Origin: Oscillospiraceae bacterium
Lineage (GTDB): Bacteria > Bacillota > Clostridia > Oscillospirales > Oscillospiraceae
Reading direction: 5' to 3'
DNA length: 48,285 nt
Assembly (NCBI GenBank): GCA_017435615.1
Contig: JAFSET010000092.1
Coordinates: forward strand, 1 to 48,285
Part shown: piece by piece, positions 27,547-35,378 of the stretch
Layout: every line of letters begins with the position of its first letter
Numbering within the stretch: the stretch's first letter is position 1
The notes under the pieces: generated by a model
What the model was told of the DNA's origin: nothing
Seen by the model: the letters and a program-made list of their open reading frames with translations, nothing else
Databases searched by the model: none
Made by a program: the position numbers and the translations under genes

Positions 27547-28434
27547 ATGTCCAAAAAACTGTTTCGTAAACAGGGCGGTGCAATGGCAATGAATGCCTCC
27601 CGTTGGCGTGTGGCCCTTTTGGTGGCATTGCCCACATTCCTGCTGTATGTTTACATCTGCATCGTTCCAATGATAAGCTCTGTTGCCAACAGTGTTTATG
27701 ACTGGAACGGCTACGGTCCGAAAACCTTCATCGGTCTTAGTAACTACATTAACATTTTTAAAGACCCCTTGTTTTGGGAGGCGTTTTGGAACGATATTGT
27801 GATCGTGCTGTTCAAGGAGATCATTATCGTGACCCTGGCAGTGCTGTTTGCTGTGTCCATGACCACGGCAAAGCTTCACAAAAAGGAGACCGGCTTCTTC
27901 CGGTTCCTGTTCTACATTCCCAACATTCTGTCAGTCATCCTGATCTCCATGGTGTGGAAGTATTTCTTTGAAAGCCTGGACGGTTTCATTCACACGGAAA
28001 ACGGTTTGTGGGTGGATCACCCCATGCCTCTGATTATTTTTATTGCAAGCTGGGCCGGTATCGGTTACTATATGATCGTGCTGATCTCCGCTATTAAAAA
28101 TATTCCCAAAGAGATCTATGAGGCGGCAGATATGGACGGCGCAACCCAGTTCCGCCAGCTTTGGTCCATCACCCTGCCGGAGATCATGCCCCAGATCCGT
28201 TATGTGATCGTTATGGTGCTTTCCGGCTCCCTGGCAGTGAATATGAACCTGATCTTGCCGCTGACCGGCGGTCAAAATCACACCATGGTCATGGGCCTTT
28301 ACGTTTACAGCTACGGTACCGGCCAGCTTAACATGGTAGGCTATGCCTACGCTGCCGCGGTGGTGCTGATGGCTATCAGCTTTGTGCTGAGCCTGACTGT
28401 AAACCTCTACCTGAAGCGGAAGGAGGCGCAGTGA
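27547..28434 (+). CDS. ABC sugar importer permease (MalF/UgpA type)
   Basis: A 295-residue inner-membrane permease with about six hydrophobic helices. The cytoplasmic EAA loop EAADMDGATQFRQLWSITLPEIMP, near residues 198-221, contacts the ATPase. It pairs with the permease encoded one base downstream. AGGAGGTG lies before the ATG. No ATP-binding subunit gene is in the locus; in many Firmicutes one shared MsmX-type ATPase serves several sugar importers. Confidence 0.95.
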   Translation: MSKKLFRKQGGAMAMNASRWRVALLVALPTFLLYVYICIVPMISSVANSVYDWNGYGPKTFIGLSNYINIFKDPLFWEAFWNDIVIVLFKEIIIVTLAVLFAVSMTTAKLHKKETGFFRFLFYIPNILSVILISMVWKYFFESLDGFIHTENGLWVDHPMPLIIFIASWAGIGYYMIVLISAIKNIPKEIYEAADMDGATQFRQLWSITLPEIMPQIRYVIVMVLSGSLAVNMNLILPLTGGQNHTMVMGLYVYSYGTGQLNMVGYAYAAAVVLMAISFVLSLTVNLYLKRKEAQ

Positions 28435-28435
28435 T

Positions 28436-29338
28436 ATGGCAAAGAAAAAGCAGTATCGGATCAAACAGGGTCCGGATATCGGCAATGTGATATTCCGTAT
28501 CGTGCTGTATGTATGGGCCCTTGTGATCCTGTTGCCTCTTTTCTGGATGGTCTACACCTCCGTGAAGGAACGGGGCGAGTTTATTGCCGACCGATTCAAG
28601 CTGCCCCAAAACATTTGGCTTGTCAACTATCAGACCGCCATTATGGACTCTGCGGCGGAATCCTCTTTGCTGCAGTATTTTGGCAACACCTTTGTGATCG
28701 TTGCCATCTCCACGGTGCTGATGCTGGTGATGGTATCGGTGACAGCCTACGTGCTGGGCAAGTACCGCTTTGCAGGCAAGCAGCTTTTTGAAAGCTTCTA
28801 TTTTGCCGCTATGCTGGTGCCCTCGGTACTGGTGCTGATTCCTCTGTGGTTCCAGCTTCGTCAGTTGGGCAGAGATCTGTTGGGCTCCAACAGTGCCATC
28901 ACCGACAATATTTTCACCCTGAGCCTTGTGTATGCGGTGCAGGCCCTGCCGTCCTACATTTTCCTGCTGGTAGGCTTTATCCGCAAGATCAACGACAGCT
29001 TCATTGAAGCGGCGCTGATGGACGGCGCAGGGGAGACCCGTATTTTCCGAGATATCATTCTGCCTCAGATCCGTCCCATGCTGGTGTTCATTTCCCTGGG
29101 TCATATCATGAACGTGTGGAATGAGTACACCATGGCACGGACCTTCCTGGAAAGCGAAAGCAACTACACCATTTCTGTGGGTATCCAAAGTGTTCAGAAT
29201 GCCTTTACCTACAGCTTTGACTATGGCGCACTGTTCGCTTGTTTGGTGCTTTCCATGATTCCTATTTTGATCCTTTACCTGCTGTTCCAAAAGCAGATCC
29301 TCAGCGGCACCGATGCCGGCGAGGGCGTGAAGGGCTAA
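28436..29338 (+). CDS. ABC sugar importer permease (MalG/UgpE type)
   Basis: A 300-residue permease, second of the pair, with about six membrane helices and the EAA loop EAALMDGAGETRIFRDIILPQIRP near residues 191-214. It follows the first permease after one base, with its AAGGAGG site inside the preceding coding end, which implies coupled translation. Together with the lipoprotein at 26158-27534 it forms a three-gene carbohydrate uptake unit of the CUT1 type. Confidence 0.95.
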   Translation: MAKKKQYRIKQGPDIGNVIFRIVLYVWALVILLPLFWMVYTSVKERGEFIADRFKLPQNIWLVNYQTAIMDSAAESSLLQYFGNTFVIVAISTVLMLVMVSVTAYVLGKYRFAGKQLFESFYFAAMLVPSVLVLIPLWFQLRQLGRDLLGSNSAITDNIFTLSLVYAVQALPSYIFLLVGFIRKINDSFIEAALMDGAGETRIFRDIILPQIRPMLVFISLGHIMNVWNEYTMARTFLESESNYTISVGIQSVQNAFTYSFDYGALFACLVLSMIPILILYLLFQKQILSGTDAGEGVKG

Positions 29339-29352
29339 TCCTATGTAGTTCA

Positions 29353-29368
29353 GAGAGGGGAGCCTCTC
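29353..29368 (+). promoter_or_regulatory. Intercistronic hairpin before the 1434-residue protein gene
   Basis: GAGAGG (29353-29358), loop GGAG, CCTCTC (29363-29368) in a 63-base gap. There is no T-run. It may mark an mRNA processing site or protect the downstream message. Confidence 0.4.
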
Positions 29369-29401
29369 ATCAATATACGGAAAAAATAAGGAGGAAAACA
29401 A

Positions 29402-32400
29402 ATGTACAGCACAAGCGTGAAAAAGCTCCTGAGCCTGCTGACTGCTTTTGCTATGGTGATCTCTATGATCGCTATGGTACGGCCCATGCAGGTAAGCGCA
29501 GCCACCGAGGAAATTGCCATTTCCAACGGTGACTTTGAAAGCGGTGCCTTTGGTGGTGCGGTAAACGGCTCCAACGGCGCATCCATCGTGGAAAAGGCTA
29601 CCTACGAGGGTAATTATGCCCTGAAGTTTGACGCCACCGGTGAGATTTTGACCGTTACCGGTTATCTGGCTGCGGCAACCACCGCTGAGTCCACCGTAAC
29701 TCTGTCCTTCTGGGCAAAGGTGCTGGGCGGCTCCACTGGCAACTCCGTCAACTTCGGCCTGTTTGCCACTAACGAAAGCTGGGGCAACCGTGTACAGAAG
29801 TACGGTGCCGGCTACCCCATTGTGGGCGGCGAGTGGAAGCAGATCACCCAGGCGCTGACCGTTCCTGCTGAAACCAAGATCATTCAGGCACAGATCTACC
29901 TGGGCTCCGAAGGCACCACTGCCATCGTGGACAGTATTTCCATTACCGACGGCAGCGGCAACGAGATCCTGCACAGCGGCGGCTTTGAAAAGGGCGCTTT
30001 GAACGACGATTTCAATGCCAACGATGCACTGGAGCTGGTGTTCACTCCGGTACACAGCGGCAATTACGCTGCCCATGCCGACAAGTCCTCCGGCAACGGC
30101 AACATTTCCACAACTGTTTCCTTTGAGCCCTCTTCTGAGGCTCGCACCATGACCTTCAGCTACTGGATGTATGCCCCCACCTCTGCCAACGGCGCACACA
30201 ATATGGTGGTGTGCTTCGACACCAGCAGCGGCGGTTGGACCAACCTGTCCACTAAGTACGGTGCCCAGTATGCTACCCCCGGCGTGTGGGTACAGAAGAC
30301 CATGGAAATCGCGGTGGCTGCCAACACCAACACCCTGCAGATCCAGCTCTATGCCCAGGATACCGGCGCAGACTTCTACATTGATGACCTGTGCCTGACC
30401 CAGGAAGTGGCAGACATCGTCAATCATGATGTGACCCTGAGCCTGAACCAGGTCACCGGTGACGGCACCTGGCAGTTTAGCATCAGCGAAGCTCCGGCCA
30501 ACAAGTACTACAAGGTTCCCGCTACTATCGACGGCACTTCCTGCAACTTCCTGATGGGCGAAAGTGGCGGTATCATGTGCGTATACCCCAACTTCTTCAC
30601 CGCACTGGGCGGCGCAGTGCCCACCCAGCAGATCATCATTGAAGAAGGCACTGTCCTGAAGGCAGTGGACCCCAACAACGGCTGGAACGAGATTGAGGGT
30701 GCGGATACTTACACCCTGACCGAAGCCGTCGACTTGAGCTATGTAGACGGTGCATGGAGCAAGACCGTTTACAATACCGATGTCACCCTGAGCCTGACTC
30801 AGGTCACCGGTGACGGCACCTGGCAGTTTAGTATCAGCCAGGCTCCTGATAACAAGTACTACAAGGTTCCTGCCATCATCGACGGCACTCCCTGCAACTT
30901 CCTGATGGGCGAAAGCGGCGGTATTATGTGCATATACCCCGATTTCTTCACCGCACTGGGCGGCGCAGTGCCTACCCAGCAGATCATCATTGAAAAAGGC
31001 GCAGTCCTGAAGGCAGTGGATCCCAACAATTACTGGGCAGAAATTGCCGACGCCAATACCCTGACCCTCGCGGAGAAGATCGATCTGAGCTATGTAAACG
31101 GTGCCTGGGGCATTACCATTCCCAATCAGGACGCACAGATCGAACTGACCTCTGTGCAGGCTGACGGCACCTGGCAGTTTAGCATCAGCCAGACTCCTTC
31201 CAACAAGTACTACAAGGTTCCTGCCATCATCGACGGCACTTCCTGCTCCTTCCTGATGGGCGAATCCGGCGGCATTATGTGCGTATACCCCAACTTCTTT
31301 ACCGTTGGCGGTTCCGTACCTGCCAAGAGCCTGGTTATCGAAGCCGGTGCTGTGTTGAAGCCGGTGGACGCCAACAATGGCTGGGCAGAGATCCAGGGCG
31401 CAGAGACCATTACCATCACCAACTCCCTGAATATTGAGAATGTACTGGGTACATGGAAGGATATGAGCCAGTATGCGGATGTAACCTTCGAGGAAGTTAC
31501 AGCAGACGACCTGATCGTCTACAAGTGGGAAGATCAGGCTGCAAGCAACTATCGTTCTGTTCTGGGCATTTATGCACCGGATGCACAGTTTGGAAATGAT
31601 GCCGGCTGGGGCAACTTCACAAAGGTTGCCGGTAAGGTGCTGATCGACGGAAATGAAGTCAGCGTGGTTTACGGCATGGCCCCCGGCGCTGATGGCGACT
31701 CCTCCTGGGGCGCAGACAATGCCATTTTGCTGTACATCACCGGTGAAGGCTACTGGGATGCAGTGACCACTGCTTCTTCCGTGACCGTTTGCGCAGGCAC
31801 CATGCTGATTTCCGGTGTGGACAGCACCAAGGGTGTGAAGTTCACCGAGGACTTCACCATGTACAAGAATTGTGACGGCTCCTGGGATACCACTGCCGAC
31901 ACCCATGTGTACAATCAGCAGAACACCGAACTGGAAGGCGCATTGGCAAGCGCAGCCAACTGTGAGAATGCTGCTTCTTACTACTATAGCTGCTCCTGTG
32001 GCAAGCTGGGCAGTGAGACCTTCACCGCCGGTGAGCTGGGCAACCACAACTATGTGAACGGAAGCTGTACTGTTTGCGGCAAGACTGCACAGGACATCAC
32101 TGTTTCCCTCCATGCGATTGCTACTGACGGAACATGGCAGTTTGACTTCAGCGCAGCACCTGCCAAATTCTACAAGATTCCTGCCATCATTGACGGCAAA
32201 GCATGTAATGTATTGATTGGTGAATCTCAGGGCCTGATGTGCATCTATCCCAACTTCTTCACCGCTTTGGGCGGCGCAGTTCCCACCGAGTCCTTTGTCA
32301 TTCCTGCCGGTACAGAGCTGAAGGCTGTGGATTCTGCCAATGGCTGGGCAGAGATCGAAGACGCTGCCATTTTGGTGGTTTCTCAGGAACTGAAGATCGA

Positions 32401-33706
32401 GAATATCGCCGGTAAGTGGTGCGAAATGAGCAAGTACGCCGATGTGGAATTCACAGAAATTTGGGGCACAGACCTGGATCTGTACTATCAGAACATTATG
32501 CGTCTGAAAGACTACAGTGACTTAGAAATCCAAATAGCATTGAACCAGTATCCGCAATACAAGCCGTATTATGAGAAATATGGCAAAGAAGCCAATATGA
32601 CCACATTTGGTATCTACTCCACGATTCCCACCCTGCAGATCCCCAATGATGCAAACTGGTCCAACTTCACTCTGCTGGGCACTGTAAGCGTTCAGGGTGA
32701 TGCCCCTACCGAAACCTATGTGATGCAAACGGTTGACAGCTCTGAGGATGCAGATACCGCTATGGACAGCGGCTTCCTGATCCGGTTCTACAACGGCTAT
32801 GTTGCCGATGTGGCTACCAGCGTGACCATCGAGCCCGGCACCCGTATTGTCACCCAGGACGGCGAAGGCTTTGTGTTTGTGGATGGCTACACCATCTACC
32901 GTGACGAAAACGGCAACTGGACCGATGAAGCACCTGAGGGTGTCAACCCGGTCAACACCTGGGGCCTGACCCTGGGCGACAACATCGGTGTGAAGTTTGA
33001 GATGAACATCGAGCCCGGTGATGAGGTGACCTTTGCGATCAACGGCAGCACGGTTGCGTCCGAGCGCAGCGGCAACATCTACACCGTCCGTTTGGCAGCC
33101 GCACAGATGACCGATGAGATCGTAATCTCTGTCAACGGTGTTGCTCTGGAGAGCACCTATTCCGTAAGAGAGTATGCCGATATCATCCTGGAAGGCACCC
33201 ACGGTGAAAGCACCAAGGCTCTGGTGAGAAACATGCTGGTTTACGGCGGTGCGGCACAGAACTTCTTTAACTACAACACCGCTAACCTGGCAAGCAAGGG
33301 CATTGAGGTTACCGCACAGGTACCTGCAGGCGCTCCTGAAATGACCGTTTCCGGTATGATCGACGGCCTGAGCTACTACGGCGCATCCCTGGTGCACGAG
33401 AACGAGATCGCTGTTCGCTTCTACTTCACCGGCAATGTGGAGGGTGTTAGCTTCAAGGTCAACGGTACTGAGGCAACCCTGCAGACCAAGGGCGATAAGT
33501 ACTATATTGAGGTCGACGGCATCAATCCTCAGGAGCTGGCAAGCTCCATCTCCGTGGAGGTTACCTCCGGCGATCAGACCATCAGCGTGGGTTACAGCCC
33601 CCTGAACTATATGGTCAGAATGTATGAAAAGGGTAGTGACGCTACCAAGGCACTGGTACAGGCCTTGTACGGATACTATCTGGCAGCCGCAGAATATGTA
33701 GCATAA
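29402..33706 (+). CDS. Large secreted modular protein, no recognised catalytic domain
   Basis: A 1434-residue secreted protein. In order: signal peptide (1-35, ending near VSA-ATEE); two CBM4/9-like jelly rolls (36-190 and 190-337); three adjacent copies of a roughly 115-residue module with DGTWQFSIS...KYYKVPA.IDG...MGESGGIMC.YP.FF (343-690); a related longer domain (690-828); a Cys-rich stretch with CSCGKLG and CTVCGK (829-897); a fourth module copy (898-1010); a second long domain (1011-1175); and a C-terminal domain (1178-1434) shared with the 2000-residue protein. I see no glycosidase or lyase motif. It may be a non-catalytic polysaccharide-binding or surface-layer component. AAGGAGG lies eight bases before the ATG. 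It is flanked by hairpins on both sides, unlike most genes of the operon. Confidence 0.8.
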   Translation: MYSTSVKKLLSLLTAFAMVISMIAMVRPMQVSAATEEIAISNGDFESGAFGGAVNGSNGASIVEKATYEGNYALKFDATGEILTVTGYLAAATTAESTVTLSFWAKVLGGSTGNSVNFGLFATNESWGNRVQKYGAGYPIVGGEWKQITQALTVPAETKIIQAQIYLGSEGTTAIVDSISITDGSGNEILHSGGFEKGALNDDFNANDALELVFTPVHSGNYAAHADKSSGNGNISTTVSFEPSSEARTMTFSYWMYAPTSANGAHNMVVCFDTSSGGWTNLSTKYGAQYATPGVWVQKTMEIAVAANTNTLQIQLYAQDTGADFYIDDLCLTQEVADIVNHDVTLSLNQVTGDGTWQFSISEAPANKYYKVPATIDGTSCNFLMGESGGIMCVYPNFFTALGGAVPTQQIIIEEGTVLKAVDPNNGWNEIEGADTYTLTEAVDLSYVDGAWSKTVYNTDVTLSLTQVTGDGTWQFSISQAPDNKYYKVPAIIDGTPCNFLMGESGGIMCIYPDFFTALGGAVPTQQIIIEKGAVLKAVDPNNYWAEIADANTLTLAEKIDLSYVNGAWGITIPNQDAQIELTSVQADGTWQFSISQTPSNKYYKVPAIIDGTSCSFLMGESGGIMCVYPNFFTVGGSVPAKSLVIEAGAVLKPVDANNGWAEIQGAETITITNSLNIENVLGTWKDMSQYADVTFEEVTADDLIVYKWEDQAASNYRSVLGIYAPDAQFGNDAGWGNFTKVAGKVLIDGNEVSVVYGMAPGADGDSSWGADNAILLYITGEGYWDAVTTASSVTVCAGTMLISGVDSTKGVKFTEDFTMYKNCDGSWDTTADTHVYNQQNTELEGALASAANCENAASYYYSCSCGKLGSETFTAGELGNHNYVNGSCTVCGKTAQDITVSLHAIATDGTWQFDFSAAPAKFYKIPAIIDGKACNVLIGESQGLMCIYPNFFTALGGAVPTESFVIPAGTELKAVDSANGWAEIEDAAILVVSQELKIENIAGKWCEMSKYADVEFTEIWGTDLDLYYQNIMRLKDYSDLEIQIALNQYPQYKPYYEKYGKEANMTTFGIYSTIPTLQIPNDANWSNFTLLGTVSVQGDAPTETYVMQTVDSSEDADTAMDSGFLIRFYNGYVADVATSVTIEPGTRIVTQDGEGFVFVDGYTIYRDENGNWTDEAPEGVNPVNTWGLTLGDNIGVKFEMNIEPGDEVTFAINGSTVASERSGNIYTVRLAAAQMTDEIVISVNGVALESTYSVREYADIILEGTHGESTKALVRNMLVYGGAAQNFFNYNTANLASKGIEVTAQVPAGAPEMTVSGMIDGLSYYGASLVHENEIAVRFYFTGNVEGVSFKVNGTEATLQTKGDKYYIEVDGINPQELASSISVEVTSGDQTISVGYSPLNYMVRMYEKGSDATKALVQALYGYYLAAAEYVA
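30428..31470 (+). repeat. Three adjacent coding repeats of an unnamed ~115-residue module
   Basis: Copies begin near 30428, 30779 and 31132, with a fourth at about 32095-32430 and a diverged fifth in the 2000-residue protein (about 43534-43860). Copies 1 and 2 are very close at the DNA level, which implies a recent duplication. I do not know a named family for this module. Confidence 0.8.
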
Positions 33707-33715
33707 ATGATTTTA

Positions 33716-33741
33716 GCCCCGGCGGCGCAAGCCGCCGGGGC
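33716..33741 (+). promoter_or_regulatory. Strong GC-rich intercistronic hairpin
   Basis: GCCCCGGCGGC (33716-33726), loop GCAA, GCCGCCGGGGC (33731-33741): a perfect 11-bp stem with a GNRA-type tetraloop. The following bases (ACACATAAAATATG) hold no T-run. It probably stabilises the 3' end of the abundant upstream message or attenuates transcription, allowing different levels before and after it. Confidence 0.65.
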
Positions 33742-33767
33742 ACACATAAAATATGGGAGAGATTACC

Positions 33768-35363
33768 ATGAAAGAAATTTGGAAAGATACGGAACTTTGT
33801 GTGGAAAAGGAACTGATCCTGCCGGTTTCCGTAAAGGATTGTTTGAATGTGGGCTGCAGCGAGGAGCTGCTGGTGCCCAAGGCGGCATATATCCCCTTTA
33901 CCGTGGACAAAGTAGCCTGCTTTGAAGGGAAAGGGTCCTATGTCGTACTGGATTTTGGCAAGGAGCTGTGCGGCGGTGTGCGGATCATCACCCGTATGGC
34001 AGAGGGAATCCATGCCAAAGTACGGATCACGTTGGGAGAATCCCTTACGGAAGCTTGCAGTTCCATCGGTTATAAAAATGCCACCAACGATCATTCCCCC
34101 CGGGATTTTGAGGCGGATATTATCAATATGTCCGACCTGACCCTGGGCCAAAGCGGTTTCCGCTTTGCACGCATCGAGCTGTTGACCCCGGGCCAGGTCA
34201 CCGTCCGTAATATTTACGGCGTGAACACACTGCCCCATTTCCCCCGGCAGGGCTACCTGAAAACAGAGGATGCGCTGCTCAATCAGATCGCGGAGGCTGC
34301 CGGTTATACGGTGAAGCTGTGCTGTCAGAACGGTCAGATTTGGGACGGTATCAAGCGTGACCGGCTGATTTGGAGCGGTGACCTGAACCCGGAAATTCTG
34401 ACCTGCCTATATTTGTTTGGCGATAACCCCAATGTTCCCAGTGCCCTGAGAGCGCTGCGTGAGTCCACACCGGCAGACAAGTGGATGAATCAGATCCCCA
34501 GCTATTCTGCCTGGTGGGTCCTGAACCTGTGCGATTACTGCCGGATCACGGGCAATACCGCATTTTACGAGGAAAACCGGGATTATGCGGCCACCATTAT
34601 GAAGCGGATCAACAGCTTTGTGGCGGAAGACGGCAGCTTTGATTTTAACGAGGACCCTGCAAAGTGCATGATCTATTTCCTGGACTGGCCTACCCACGGT
34701 CAGGCGGATGCCCAGGTGGGTACGGCGTCTATGCTGATGTATACGGCGCAAAAGATGCTGCAAATGGAAGAAAATGAAGACTGCCGTCAGGTTTGTCAAA
34801 AGCTGCAGCCCTGGCTGAAAAAGGATGCCATTCATAAGCAGGTCCGTGCATTCCAGATCCTGGCCGGCAGACAGGAAGCCGGAGACGCGGAATTCCTGGA
34901 AAAAGGCGGCGCAGAGGGCATGTCCACCTTTATGGCCTACTATATCCTCAAGGCCGATGCTATGGTGGGCGGTACAAAGATGATCGAAATGACCAAGGAG
35001 TACTTTGGTGCCATGCTGTCCCGGGGTGCAACCACCTTCTGGGAGGATTTCCATATGAGCTGGCTGGAGGGCAGTGGCCGAATCGACGAATTCCCAGCGC
35101 CCGGTCAGAAGGATATCCACGGTGATTACGGCGATTTCTGCTACCAGGGCCTGCGCCACAGCTTCTGCCACGGCTGGGCCTCCGGCGTGCTGGCATTTTT
35201 GTATGAGTACCTGCTGGGTGTGAAGATGCTGCCCGGCGGTAAGTATCAGGTCGCGCCCCAGGCAATGGGCCTGCGTCAGGTAGAGGGCGTTGTACCGGTG
35301 CCGGATGGTATGCTGAAGGTCGTGGTGGAAAACGGAGAAGTAAAAGAAGAAATTTGTCAATAA
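33768..35363 (+). CDS. Alpha-L-rhamnosidase-like protein (GH78-like)
   Basis: A 531-residue protein without signal peptide, likely cytoplasmic. It resembles GH78-type (alpha/alpha)6-barrel rhamnosidases. The segment DGIKRDRLIWSGD (near residue 188) corresponds to the conserved D..RDR..W.GD acid-containing motif. GATTFWEDFHMSW (near 420) matches the second catalytic region, and the HSFCHGWASG...YLLGV block is typical near the C-terminus. A short N-terminal beta domain replaces the larger ones of many GH78 members. It would remove terminal rhamnose from imported oligosaccharides. The start at 33768 has GGGAGAG six bases upstream; an ATG at 33753 lies before that site. Relatives include unsaturated-rhamnogalacturonyl and other inverting glycosidases, so the exact sugar is uncertain. 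Confidence 0.75.
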   Translation: MKEIWKDTELCVEKELILPVSVKDCLNVGCSEELLVPKAAYIPFTVDKVACFEGKGSYVVLDFGKELCGGVRIITRMAEGIHAKVRITLGESLTEACSSIGYKNATNDHSPRDFEADIINMSDLTLGQSGFRFARIELLTPGQVTVRNIYGVNTLPHFPRQGYLKTEDALLNQIAEAAGYTVKLCCQNGQIWDGIKRDRLIWSGDLNPEILTCLYLFGDNPNVPSALRALRESTPADKWMNQIPSYSAWWVLNLCDYCRITGNTAFYEENRDYAATIMKRINSFVAEDGSFDFNEDPAKCMIYFLDWPTHGQADAQVGTASMLMYTAQKMLQMEENEDCRQVCQKLQPWLKKDAIHKQVRAFQILAGRQEAGDAEFLEKGGAEGMSTFMAYYILKADAMVGGTKMIEMTKEYFGAMLSRGATTFWEDFHMSWLEGSGRIDEFPAPGQKDIHGDYGDFCYQGLRHSFCHGWASGVLAFLYEYLLGVKMLPGGKYQVAPQAMGLRQVEGVVPVPDGMLKVVVENGEVKEEICQ

Positions 35364-35378
35364 AGCGTGGTGGAGCAT

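Noticed and set aside
28376-32113. A 1245-residue open frame on the minus strand
   Set aside because: It lies opposite three convincing genes (two permeases and the modular protein), has no ribosome binding site or family resemblance, and arises from the codon bias of the plus-strand genes.
33716-33741. A true transcription terminator inside the operon
   Set aside because: The stem is strong but the next bases have no T-run, and the following genes lack a promoter I can see, so complete termination is unlikely.
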